Source of the DNA: Oscillospiraceae bacterium
Lineage (GTDB): Bacteria; Bacillota; Clostridia; Oscillospirales; Oscillospiraceae
Assembly (NCBI GenBank): GCA_017619715.1
Contig: JAFZRS010000013.1
Coordinates: 1-47,573, forward strand
Direction of reading: 5' to 3'
DNA length: 47,573 nucleotides
The notes beneath the pieces were generated by a model that did no database searches, was not told the DNA's origin, and saw only the letters and a program-made list of their open reading frames with translations. The translations under genes and the position numbers were made by a program. Positions 30,504-38,174 of this stretch are shown one piece after another. How positions within the stretch are numbered: position 1 is the first letter of the stretch; each line of letters starts with the position of its first letter.

Positions 30504-33122
30504 GTGATACAAGCACCGAGAAATGCCACCCTCGCCGAGGCTCTCTATCGTGATATCGATAAGAACGATTATCTCAACGAAATATACGGAAATCTGCTTT
30601 ACAATTACTCGATCAAACTGTTCGGCTCGGACAGGAAGCCCAGAGATGTAGTTATAAAGGATGCACTGCGTTTTTCCGACCTGCTTTCAAAATCCTCTTA
30701 TCCGCCGACTGCGGACAGAGACAGGCTGTGGGGACAGGAAATTGCGATCCTTCTGCGCCTGCTATACCCGGAAGATGAGTCTGTAAGATATTACCTCGGC
30801 TCATCTCTTTCCGCTGTGGGAAATTTCCGTGGACTACGCTCGAAGGCTGTCGGTGCGTTTGACAGTGCTGATCTGCTCGATAAGATTTTTTACGAGTACG
30901 ATAAAGAGGAACACAAAATTCCCGGCAAAGAGGAAGAATATTTTTTCCATGACCAGATGATTGTTTATCGCGGCATGGACAAGAAGTTCTTCAGTTATTC
31001 CGGCCCCACGTCTATGGGAAAATCGTTTGTGGTCCAGACCTATATCCAGGAGCAGATCAAAAACGGTTCCACCGAGAATTTCGCTATTCTTGTTCCGACC
31101 AAGGCACTAATAAATGAGGTCAGAAGTAACCTTATAGGGGCGTTGCAGCTTGAACTGAAAGAACGCAATTACCGCATCGTGACCGCTGCCGGAGACCTGG
31201 TACTGCAGCAGGATCACCATTTCGTGTTTATCATGACCCCGGAGCGTCTCCTTCATATGATGATCGAACGTGAGAATATCCATATTGACTTTCTGTTCAT
31301 AGACGAGGCGCATAAGATTTCCGGACGTGGCGGCCGAAGCACCTACTACTTCAAGGTGATGACGCAAATCCGAAAGATGCAGCAGTTGCCGACCGTAGTT
31401 CTTGCATCCCCGAATATCCCCAATCCCGAAGTGTATCTGAAAATCATACCCGGTGGTAATTCCGGGGAGATGAGTCAGTTGGCATCGCGCTTTGCCCCAG
31501 TGTGTCAGTTCAAATATTATTTGGACATGCCTTCCCGTAAAGGCTATTTCTTCAACGATTACACGAAAGAGCGTGAACGGTGCTATACGATTCCGGAAGG
31601 AAGCGAACTTTGCGACATCGTTCGTACCGTCGGTAAAGACGGTCAGAACCTTGTTTATTGCAGTTCGAGACGGTCTGTCCTCGAGAATGCAGTCAAATAC
31701 GCGAAGAATATCCAACCGAAGAACGATCCGAAATTGCAGGCTCTTGCTGCTGAAATCAGAAAAGAAGTACATGACGAGTGCTACCTCGCGGATCTTATTG
31801 TTCGGGGCGTCGCTTATCACGTGGGATATCTGCCTGCGAATATACGTCTTCGCATTGAGCGCAGCTTCGAGGATGGTGATTTGCGTACTATCTTCTGCAC
31901 AAGCACTCTCGTGGAAGGGGTTAATCTGCCCGCGGACAATCTGTTCATTACGAGTTACAAAAACGGACTCAGCAATATGGACGAGGTCGAATTCAGAAAT
32001 CTTATCGGGCGCGTCGGAAGAATAAAATACAATCTTTACGGCAATGTAGTTCTGATCCGGGAAGAAAAAAGTCTGTTGGAAAAGCGCTATACGGAACTGC
32101 TTACCAACGACGTCCCGCCGCAGGAACTGTCAATAGATATTCCCTCCAACGCGAAATTCATAGGCGCACTTGTAAAAGATCTCGCCGATGGAGATATTGA
32201 AATGAGTTCCTGTCATGACGCAGCGACGGAAACAGACTTTGAGGCGTTGCGGAAGTTCGGTCTGATATACACCCGCGATCTTGCGACCGGGGATGATACT
32301 CCGGTAACCCGCACTTTTGAACAGTATGTGGATGACCGCCAGAAGCAGCGGATCATGGACAATTTCCCGTCTGACAGAACAAGTGATGATATTACGCTTT
32401 CATATGATCAAGCGGAAAGTCTGCGTGATGCTATTGCCGGCGGTTTATGCTATCCGAAGTTGACCGGCGAAGACGATGAGGTCGATTTTGAGGAGTTAGT
32501 CGAATTCATGATGAAACTCCGCAAAATCTTCAAGTGGGATGTTTACGAAAAACAGACCATCGGCAGACCCGGAACATATCAGCTTGATTCGGTCATTCGG
32601 TGGTACTCGACGATACTGCTACGGTGGATCCGCGGAAACGGATTGAGTACTCTTGTTCATAGCGCTGTAGATTATAAGGAGAAGCATCCCGAGACAGGTG
32701 TATGGTCCGGGCAGTATAAAGTAGCGGACTATTACAATAAGGATTCAAAATATCACAAAAACCTTGTTATTGCTGAGTCGTTGAGCGTTATCGAGAACGT
32801 GCTTCTGTTCAGCATATCGAATTATTTCCGCAAGTTTTCGCTTGAATACAAGGCGTTTCATAATGTCGAACATTTTGATAACGACTGGTATGAATATGTC
32901 GAGTACGGCACTACGAATCCCGACACCATCTTCCTGCAGCAGAACGGGTTCTCAAGAGAAGCATCCATCTTTATTCAGACCCCGTCCAATTTCAGCAAGT
33001 ACGTTACAGAGGTCGACGGCGAAAAGAAAATCCGCCGAAGCATTCTTCAGTGCGGCAACATCGGTGTGGAAACCGAGGCGCAAGACATACAATTTAATAT
33101 CCCGGAACTGTTCGTAGATTAA
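30504..33122 (+). CDS. hamB: HamB-like DEAD/DEAH helicase of a Hachiman/AbpAB-type system
   Basis: An 872-residue superfamily 2 helicase. Walker A is Gly-Pro-Thr-Ser-Met-Gly-Lys-Ser (about residue 167), motif Ia is Leu-Val-Pro-Thr-Lys-Ala-Leu, motif II is Phe-Ile-Asp-Glu-Ala-His-Lys-Ile, motif III is Leu-Ala-Ser-Pro-Asn, and motif VI is Leu-Ile-Gly-Arg-Val-Gly-Arg. The C-terminal 300 residues have no motif I recognise. In Hachiman the helicase senses damaged or phage DNA and releases the HamA nuclease. GTG at 30504 is chosen because GGAGG ends 11 bases upstream; an in-frame GTG at 30492 lies in that ribosome site. It is the last gene of the operon and is followed by a terminator. Confidence 0.85.
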   Translation: MIQAPRNATLAEALYRDIDKNDYLNEIYGNLLYNYSIKLFGSDRKPRDVVIKDALRFSDLLSKSSYPPTADRDRLWGQEIAILLRLLYPEDESVRYYLGSSLSAVGNFRGLRSKAVGAFDSADLLDKIFYEYDKEEHKIPGKEEEYFFHDQMIVYRGMDKKFFSYSGPTSMGKSFVVQTYIQEQIKNGSTENFAILVPTKALINEVRSNLIGALQLELKERNYRIVTAAGDLVLQQDHHFVFIMTPERLLHMMIERENIHIDFLFIDEAHKISGRGGRSTYYFKVMTQIRKMQQLPTVVLASPNIPNPEVYLKIIPGGNSGEMSQLASRFAPVCQFKYYLDMPSRKGYFFNDYTKERERCYTIPEGSELCDIVRTVGKDGQNLVYCSSRRSVLENAVKYAKNIQPKNDPKLQALAAEIRKEVHDECYLADLIVRGVAYHVGYLPANIRLRIERSFEDGDLRTIFCTSTLVEGVNLPADNLFITSYKNGLSNMDEVEFRNLIGRVGRIKYNLYGNVVLIREEKSLLEKRYTELLTNDVPPQELSIDIPSNAKFIGALVKDLADGDIEMSSCHDAATETDFEALRKFGLIYTRDLATGDDTPVTRTFEQYVDDRQKQRIMDNFPSDRTSDDITLSYDQAESLRDAIAGGLCYPKLTGEDDEVDFEELVEFMMKLRKIFKWDVYEKQTIGRPGTYQLDSVIRWYSTILLRWIRGNGLSTLVHSAVDYKEKHPETGVWSGQYKVADYYNKDSKYHKNLVIAESLSVIENVLLFSISNYFRKFSLEYKAFHNVEHFDNDWYEYVEYGTTNPDTIFLQQNGFSREASIFIQTPSNFSKYVTEVDGEKKIRRSILQCGNIGVETEAQDIQFNIPELFVD

Positions 33123-33140
33123 TCAGCAATTCTTAATTGA

Positions 33141-33175
33141 GGCCTCCTGCCATGTGCGGGAGGTCTTTTTTTTTG
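33141..33175 (+). terminator. Terminator of the defence operon
   Basis: CCTCC-TGC and GCG-GGAGG form a stem around a CATGT loop, followed by nine T with a single C. The next gene is more than 150 bp away. Confidence 0.9.
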
Positions 33176-33209
33176 CCCATTTTCAAGAAAAAATCATTTT
33201 CCCAACACT

Positions 33210-33240
33210 CTCCCAAAACGGCCCCAACCCGCTCCCAAAC
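33210..33240 (+). repeat. Short direct repeat CTCCCAAA(A)CGG
   Basis: Two near-identical copies of CTCCCAAA(A)CGG lie close together at about 33210 and 33231, in a stretch rich in CCC. They follow the defence terminator and precede a TTCG-loop hairpin (GACC-TTCG-GGTC, 33284-33295). A TACAAT -10-like box lies at 33269-33274 without a good -35. Function is unknown. Confidence 0.35.
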
Positions 33241-33327
33241 GGGCTTATTTAGTCAGAGAAGCCTTTCAAATACAATGTTTATAGACCTTCGGGTCACAGG
33301 AAAAACGCTCGTTTGGAGGATTGAAAA

Positions 33328-33510
33328 ATGACGAACCTGGATTGGGAAATCAACATCGAAGCTGTCGCCGCAAGCGTCGCGGCGAAGTACGGAAGCGAGG
33401 TGGCGGAGTCGGTGTTCAGACGATACGACGCGACCTGCTTTGAGGATCTCGGCCCTGTTTATTACGGCGAGGTCTTCGGCGACCTTATGCTCATCGACGA
33501 GGATGGGTAA
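33328..33510 (+). CDS. Hypothetical 60-residue protein of mobile elements
   Basis: A 60-residue acidic protein (its C-terminus ends Leu-Met-Leu-Ile-Asp-Glu-Asp-Gly) with a strong GGAGG ribosome site nine bases before the ATG. I recall similar short proteins at the start of phage or conjugative-element modules in Firmicutes, but I cannot name a function. The sequence is mostly helical in appearance in its first half (Val-Ala-Ala-Ser-Val-Ala-Ala-Lys-Tyr-Gly), without a DNA-binding motif. It begins the element's gene series. Confidence 0.7.
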   Translation: MTNLDWEINIEAVAASVAAKYGSEVAESVFRRYDATCFEDLGPVYYGEVFGDLMLIDEDG

Positions 33511-33818
33511 CCGCTGATACAGACCCTCCTCCAATCAACCTTATATATGTTTGAACGTCGAGCTGACGGCACGGATGTCGCGCTGTCACCTGGGCGCTCA
33601 AAGCCCAAATATTAATCTCAATTGTCCGAGATGGCCATTAGGACGATGGGACGCATAGCGAACTTATGATACCGCGATGACGGCGGTGTCTGAAGTGAGG
33701 ATGCACCCACCGTTAGTTTCCTGCGCCCATTTTTCGGACTGCCGGAGCCTGTGGACATCTTCACCGCAGGCTCTCTTTGTGTCCCACCGTACCTTGCCCC
33801 GGACGGAAAGGACACATT
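33511..33818 (+). other. Intergenic region with hairpin and possible micro-ORF
   Basis: No standard gene is seen in 308 bp. A 22-codon reading frame (33547-33615, beginning Met-Phe-Glu-Arg-Arg) lacks a ribosome site and is doubtful. A stem of GAGCCTG and CAGGCTC at 33744-33772 has a weak T-rich tail and could be a terminator before the sigma-like gene. Confidence 0.4.
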
Positions 33819-34352
33819 ATGAAACTGAGAATCCGTTATGACGAAGCCTACCAGGTGCTTGACCTGGACGAGCAGGCAACAGAGCAGCTGTGGGTCTCCC
33901 TTGACCTTGAGGGTGAGGGACTCACGCAGGAAGAGCGCGAGAAGCGTATCCAGGAAGCCTTCGACGCGAAGTACAACCGCCCGGAATACAACAACTGGCG
34001 TAAGCTGAACCGCCACAGGGGTGAGTCGAAGGCGAAACCCGGCAAAGACGAGACCGAAGACGATATCGACTCCTCTGAGCCGTTGATGAGCGAGGTGGCC
34101 GATGACCGTATCTTCCGGCAGGACGAGCTTACCCGCGCTGAGAAGGAGGAATACGAGGCCGTCTGCGAATGGGCCCGCAAGGTTCTGGCGGACAAGCCCA
34201 AATGGGCGGAAGCGTTTATCGCGGTACATATGGACGGTGTGCCTACGAAGGATTACGCGGCTTCCCTCGGTGTCGACCCCACCACGGTGACGCACTGGCT
34301 GCGCCGTGCAGAAAAAAAGTTGAGAGAAAATTATAAAAACCGTCAGTTTTGA
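33819..34352 (+). CDS. Sigma-70-like regulator of a mobile element
   Basis: A 177-residue protein. The C-terminal 60 residues hold a sigma region 4-type helix-turn-helix: Ala-Phe-Ile-Ala-Val-His-Met-Asp-Gly-Val-Pro-Thr-Lys-Asp-Tyr-Ala-Ala-Ser-Leu-Gly-Val, then Thr-Val-Thr-His-Trp-Leu-Arg-Arg-Ala. Such proteins are annotated as sigma-like factors in Firmicutes prophages and conjugative elements. The N-terminal half (charged, Glu/Lys-rich) is not recognised. The ATG at 33819 has a GGAAAGG site upstream; the longer frame lacks one. It may direct transcription of the element's late genes, perhaps from the shared intergenic elements at 45203 and 46511; that link is speculation. Confidence 0.7.
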   Translation: MKLRIRYDEAYQVLDLDEQATEQLWVSLDLEGEGLTQEEREKRIQEAFDAKYNRPEYNNWRKLNRHRGESKAKPGKDETEDDIDSSEPLMSEVADDRIFRQDELTRAEKEEYEAVCEWARKVLADKPKWAEAFIAVHMDGVPTKDYAASLGVDPTTVTHWLRRAEKKLRENYKNRQF

Positions 34353-34409
34353 CCTCCTGCCGAGGCTACCCGTTAGAGGGTGACCTCGGCAAATCTTTAC
34401 AAGGAGGTC
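34351..34409 (+). promoter_or_regulatory. Leader hairpin that can sequester the ribosome site of the DUF4406 gene
   Basis: GACCTCCT (34351-34358) is the exact complement of AGGAGGTC (34402-34409), which includes the ribosome site, and the adjoining GCCGAGG (34359-34365) pairs with CCTCGGC (34384-34390). An 11-base bulge separates the two stem parts. Inside lies an ACCC/GGGT mini-stem. The stem would block translation unless opened. The loop region contains GAGGCTAC-CC-GTTAGA, close to the repeats at 22650 and 22678. Confidence 0.7.
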
Positions 34410-34415
34410 GTTTGA

Positions 34416-34778
34416 ATGAGAAACGATACGAAAAATCAGAAGCCGTTCCGTCCGCTCGTCTACATCTGCTCCCCGTTTTCCGGGGATGTGGAGGGCAACA
34501 CGGAACGCACCAGGCAGTTCTGCCGTTTTGCGCTGGAGAACGGACAGATCCCGCTTGCGCCGCACCTTATGTTTCCGCAGTTCGTAAATGATGCTGACCC
34601 GGAAGAGCGCGACCTTGCCCTGTTCATGGATGTCGTGCTGATGGGCAAATGCCAGGAGGTATGGGTGTTCGGCGACGTGATCTCCGAAGGCATGGGCTTG
34701 GAGATCGAAACGGCAAAGCGCCGCAGACAGCCGGTACGGTATTTCAACGAAAACTGCGAGGAGGTGGACGCACTGTGA
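34416..34778 (+). CDS. DUF4406 (nucleoside 2-deoxyribosyltransferase-like) phage protein
   Basis: A 120-residue protein with the DUF4406/DUF7768 pattern: Tyr-Ile-Cys-Ser-Pro-Phe-Ser-Gly-Asp, Asn-Thr-Glu-Arg-Thr-Arg, Pro-Leu-Ala-Pro-His-Leu and a late Glu-Val-Trp-Val-Phe-Gly-Asp. The fold resembles nucleoside 2-deoxyribosyltransferases, which exchange bases on deoxynucleosides; catalytic activity of these short phage versions is not established. The ATG has AGGAGGTC in a hairpin-forming leader (34351-34409), so its translation may be regulated. Its stop overlaps the next start codon (GTGA). Confidence 0.85.
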   Translation: MRNDTKNQKPFRPLVYICSPFSGDVEGNTERTRQFCRFALENGQIPLAPHLMFPQFVNDADPEERDLALFMDVVLMGKCQEVWVFGDVISEGMGLEIETAKRRRQPVRYFNENCEEVDAL

Positions 34779-35392
34779 GTGAATTCAAAGCAATCGATAC
34801 GGAGTATAAAGGATATCTTTTCCGTTCGCGGCTGGAAGCAAGATGGGCTGTGTTCTTCGACGCCATAGGACTGCATTGGGAATATGAACCGGAAGGCATT
34901 GTCTTGAGCGACGGGACACAGTATCTGCCGGATTTCTTTCTTCCGGATTTTCACTGCTATTTTGAAGTCAAGCGTAAAAGCATCAAGGGGACGGCTGAAG
35001 AAAAACAGGCGATCAGAAAAATATCCAACGGGCAGGCAACCGATACCTGGGCAGGCATCATCTGCTTTGGAGATCCGATGGATGACGATATGATCATCTT
35101 CTGCCAGGAGACCGATGACAGCGGCGGTGGCAGCTATGAGGGTCCTGTAACCATCGGACTTCATCCGGAAACGTTCAAACCGTATCTGTTTGCATACGAT
35201 GACCGCCGTGAACGCAGTTTTCTGACTACTTTTGTTGAGGAAGACAGCGAGACCATACCGATGGTTACGGCGGAATACGGCACATATAAATACCGGGATT
35301 TCGTAAGGGAGCGTATCTACAATGCCCGCAAACAGGCGCGGCAGGCAAGGTTTGAATACGGAGAGACGCCGCGAGTCAGGGGGTGCAGATAA
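34775..35392 (+). CDS. Phage protein with PD-(D/E)XK-like nuclease domain
   Basis: A 205-residue protein. The block Arg-Ser-Arg-Leu-Glu-Ala-Arg-Trp-Ala-Val-Phe-Phe-Asp (near residue 17) and Tyr-Leu-Pro-Asp-Phe-Phe-Leu-Pro-Asp followed by Tyr-Phe-Glu-Val-Lys are the ends of a PD-(D/E)XK nuclease-like core: Glu in the first helix, Asp of Pro-Asp, and Glu-x-Lys. Similar short proteins are common in phage replication modules of Firmicutes, but their substrate is unknown. GTG at 34775 has GAGGAGG upstream and overlaps the previous stop. It abuts VapE (TAATG overlap), so it may help in replication or recombination. Confidence 0.8.
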   Translation: MSEFKAIDTEYKGYLFRSRLEARWAVFFDAIGLHWEYEPEGIVLSDGTQYLPDFFLPDFHCYFEVKRKSIKGTAEEKQAIRKISNGQATDTWAGIICFGDPMDDDMIIFCQETDDSGGGSYEGPVTIGLHPETFKPYLFAYDDRRERSFLTTFVEEDSETIPMVTAEYGTYKYRDFVRERIYNARKQARQARFEYGETPRVRGCR

Positions 35393-37737
35393 TGAGAGAT
35401 CTTGCCATTTCCTACGGCAACAGCCGGCAGGCGAAAAAGTGGGTGAACAAGACCATCTCCTTTGATGCGCTGAAAGAGCGGCTGAAAACGACCATCCGCA
35501 CCACGGAGTCCGCCGAAGAATACGCGAAGATGTCCAAGGCGCAGCGGGACGCGGCAAAGGATCACGGCGGTTTTGTGGGCGGTACGCTGAAAGGCGGCCG
35601 CCGCAAGATAGACACCGTGGAGCTTCGTTCCATGATCGCCCTGGACGGCGACCGCATCGACAGAGATTTCCTTGAAAACTATGAGACCATCGCGCCGTAT
35701 ACCTCCGTGCTGTACACCACCCACAGCAGCACGGAGGATACTCCGCGTGTCCGCATTATCTTTCCCATGACAAGGGACGTCACTTCCGAGGAGTTCGTGG
35801 CGGTATCCCGCTACGTGGCGCAGGTGCTCGGCATCGACTTCTTCGACGAGTGCAGTTATCAGCCGAATCAGCTGATGTACTGGCCGTCCACTCCGGCAAA
35901 CGGGGTGTACGTATATAAGGAAACTGATAAAGGGTGGCTCGACCCGGACACGATCCTGTCCGCACACCCGGAATGGACTGACCCCACACGGCTTCCGACA
36001 TCCTCCCGCGAGAGCAAGGCGAATACCGTCACGCAGCAGAAGGTGCAGGATCCGCTGTCAAAGGAAGGTGTGGTCGGTCTGTTCAACAGGGTCTTCTTCC
36101 CTGTGACGAAGGCGCTGGAGGCTTTTCTCTCCGACGTATACGAGCCGACCGACAATCCGAACCGCTGGCATCTGATCGAGTCCCGCAGTATTGCCGGTGT
36201 GGAGATCAAGGACGATAAGTTCGTCTATTCCCACCATGCGAAGGACCCGGCATACCTCAAGCTATGCAACGCGTTTGATATCGTCCGCATCCACAGGTTC
36301 GGCGACGATGATGACAAGGCTTCCTTCCGCGCCATGTGCGACTTTGCCATGCAGCAGGAGGACGTGAAGTTGCTTGTCGCTAACGAGCGTCTTGCCGAAG
36401 CGGAGGCTGACTTCACCGCCGAAGATGGCGACTGGAAGAAACGGCTCAAGTATCAGCCGCGGACGAGCCTTTTGGAAAACAGCGTGTACAACCTCAATCT
36501 GATCCTTGCCAATGACCCGGATTTCCGCAATTTCGCCTTCAACGAGATGGCGAACCGCGTGCAGGTCACGGGTCATTTGCCGTGGGAGCGTCCGAAGGGC
36601 AACATCTTCTGGCGGGACGCCGATACGGCGCAGCTCAAGTCTGTCATCGACCTGCGGTATCTTCCGTTCACCACAAGAAACCATGACGTTGCTTTCACGA
36701 AGATCGCGGATGACAGGCACTTCCACCCCGTAAGGGATTACCTCAACGGTCTGCCCGCCTGGGACGGGGTCAAACGCGTGGAGACCCTTTTCATCAGATA
36801 TCTGAAAGCCGATGACACCGACTACGTCCGAGCCGTGACCAGAAAGACCTTCGCGGCTGCTGTGGCGCGTATCTATGTCCCCGGCACGAAGTTCGACTGC
36901 GTTCCCGTGCTTGACGGCGACCAGGGCATCGGCAAGTCGACCATCGTCAAAGACCTCGTCACCCCGGAATACTACTCCGAGACCCTCTCGCTGACCGACA
37001 TGGATGACAAGTCCGGCGCGGAAAAGCTGCAGGGATTCTGGGTCGTGGAGATCGGTGAGCTTGCCGGCATGAAGAAGGCGGACATCGAGAAGGTCAAAGC
37101 CTTCCTTTCCACTTCCGATGACAAGTACCGCCCGTCCTACGGCAAGGTGGTCGAAAGCCATCCGAGGCAGTGCATAATCATCGCGACGGTCAACGGCGAG
37201 AGAGGCTATCTGCGCGACATCACCGGCAACCGCCGCTTCTGGATCATCAAGGTGCATCAGAAAAGGCAGAAAAAAGCGTGGAACTTCGACGAGGCTTTCC
37301 GGGCGCAGTTCTGGGCGGAGGCGAAGGAGATATGGAAGTCCGGCGAAACGCTCTATCTGGAGGGCGGCGATCTCGATGAAGCCGAAAAGGCGCAGCGCGG
37401 CGCAATGGAGGCTGACGAGCGCGTCGGCATGATCGAGGAATACCTGGGAATGCCTCTGCCGGACGGCTGGGACGATATGGATCTGTATGCCCGCCGCAAC
37501 TACCTCTCCGGCATGGAATTTGGCACTCCCGCGCATACGGGAAAGACTGTCCGCACGGAGGTCAGCAACGCGGAGATTTGGTGCGAGTGCTTCGGCAAAA
37601 ACCTGCAGGAACTCAAGCCCTCCGACAGCTACGGTATCGCGGCCATGATGGCGCAGATTCCCGGCTGGGAGCGCACCACGCAGATTAAGCGTCAGCCCCT
37701 GTACGGCAGGCAGCGTCTTTACCGCAAAACCATATAA
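35392..37737 (+). CDS. Virulence-associated E (VapE)-family phage primase-helicase
   Basis: A 781-residue protein of two parts. The N-terminal region (about 1-180) looks like an archaeo-eukaryotic primase-polymerase fold (Ala-Leu-Asp-Gly-Asp, then a His-Ser-Ser-Thr block). The C-terminal part is the VapE superfamily 3-type P-loop domain: Gly-Asp-Gln-Gly-Ile-Gly-Lys-Ser-Thr (about residues 509-517), Glu-Ile-Gly-Glu-Leu, and Asn-Arg-Arg-Phe-Trp-Ile. VapE proteins replicate phages and satellite islands. The ATG at 35392 overlaps the previous stop (TAATG). The replication gene set with VRR-NUC and SNF2 helicase downstream is typical of clostridial prophages. Confidence 0.93.
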   Translation: MRDLAISYGNSRQAKKWVNKTISFDALKERLKTTIRTTESAEEYAKMSKAQRDAAKDHGGFVGGTLKGGRRKIDTVELRSMIALDGDRIDRDFLENYETIAPYTSVLYTTHSSTEDTPRVRIIFPMTRDVTSEEFVAVSRYVAQVLGIDFFDECSYQPNQLMYWPSTPANGVYVYKETDKGWLDPDTILSAHPEWTDPTRLPTSSRESKANTVTQQKVQDPLSKEGVVGLFNRVFFPVTKALEAFLSDVYEPTDNPNRWHLIESRSIAGVEIKDDKFVYSHHAKDPAYLKLCNAFDIVRIHRFGDDDDKASFRAMCDFAMQQEDVKLLVANERLAEAEADFTAEDGDWKKRLKYQPRTSLLENSVYNLNLILANDPDFRNFAFNEMANRVQVTGHLPWERPKGNIFWRDADTAQLKSVIDLRYLPFTTRNHDVAFTKIADDRHFHPVRDYLNGLPAWDGVKRVETLFIRYLKADDTDYVRAVTRKTFAAAVARIYVPGTKFDCVPVLDGDQGIGKSTIVKDLVTPEYYSETLSLTDMDDKSGAEKLQGFWVVEIGELAGMKKADIEKVKAFLSTSDDKYRPSYGKVVESHPRQCIIIATVNGERGYLRDITGNRRFWIIKVHQKRQKKAWNFDEAFRAQFWAEAKEIWKSGETLYLEGGDLDEAEKAQRGAMEADERVGMIEEYLGMPLPDGWDDMDLYARRNYLSGMEFGTPAHTGKTVRTEVSNAEIWCECFGKNLQELKPSDSYGIAAMMAQIPGWERTTQIKRQPLYGRQRLYRKTI

Positions 37738-37738
37738 G

Positions 37739-37877
37739 CGACACAAGAACGCGACACAACACAACTTTTCCCCTTATATTCGTTCAAGCTTTTACAAAAG
37801 GGGAAGCAGAACCTGTTAGCGCACACACGCGCAAACAAATATATAGGGAGAAGTTGTGATTTTGTGTTCCTGTGTCA
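37739..37877 (+). repeat. Long imperfect inverted repeat between VapE and VRR-NUC genes
   Basis: An arm of about 34 bases starting GACACAAGAAC (37739-37772) is complementary, with mismatches and a small gap, to AGGGAGAAG...GTTCCTGTGTC at about 37847-37877. In between lie a CTTTT-CCCC/AAAAGGGGAAG mini-dyad and a ACACACGCGC stretch. It could be a hairpin in the leader of the VRR-NUC gene or a phage replication or regulatory site. Confidence 0.55.
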
Positions 37878-37892
37878 GATCGGAGGCTGACT

Positions 37893-38174
37893 GTGAATGA
37901 GAAGACAATCGAGAGAAAACTCGTAAAAACCGCGAAAAATATGGGAGGTCTCGCGCTGAAATTCGTATCTCCCGGCTTTGACGGTGTGCCGGACCGTATC
38001 GTTCTCTTCCCCGGAGGCTGTGTCGGCTTTGTGGAACTGAAGAGTCCCGGCGGAACAATGCGTCCCCTGCAGGTCAGAAGGAAAAAGCAGATGGAGAGTC
38101 TGGGCTTCAGGGTCTTCTGCGTGGACGGGACGGAACAGATCGAGGAGGTGCTGAATGCGATACGAACCCCATGA
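37893..38174 (+). CDS. VRR-NUC domain nuclease of phage replication module
   Basis: A 93-residue protein that is essentially one VRR-NUC domain, a PD-(D/E)XK type. It has Glu in Glu-Arg-Lys-Leu-Val-Lys, Gly-Val-Pro-Asp-Arg-Ile-Val, and Phe-Val-Glu-Leu-Lys, giving the E...PD...ExK set. Stand-alone VRR-NUC proteins of phages are structure-selective nucleases acting on Holliday junction-like DNA, by comparison with characterised relatives. GTG at 37893 has GGAGG six bases upstream, better than the GTG at 37872. Its last 20 nt overlap the SNF2 helicase gene. Confidence 0.9.
   Translation: MNEKTIERKLVKTAKNMGGLALKFVSPGFDGVPDRIVLFPGGCVGFVELKSPGGTMRPLQVRRKKQMESLGFRVFCVDGTEQIEEVLNAIRTP

Larger units (their letters stand above)
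22755..33175 (+). other. Composite anti-phage defence operon (LlaJI-like RM, Vsr, Hachiman-like)
   Basis: Eight co-directional genes follow one promoter and end at one strong terminator. Gaps are 18, overlap, overlap, 11, 10, 17 and 1 nt. The order is HTH protein, two C5-cytosine methyltransferases, McrB-like AAA+ protein, LlaJI-family nuclease, Vsr, HamA-like DUF1837 protein and HamB-like helicase. The DNA is visibly more AT-rich than the flanks. The two halves (RM and Hachiman-like) are known separately; their joint operon is inferred from spacing. Confidence 0.8.

Noticed and set aside
23054..33122. BREX or DISARM system
   Set aside because: No PglZ, BrxC, PglX or DrmA/B proteins are present; the methyltransferases and helicase fit other families.
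36262..37764. 500-codon open frame antisense to VapE
   Set aside because: The VapE primase-helicase motifs occupy the other strand; the antisense product shows no motif or start site.
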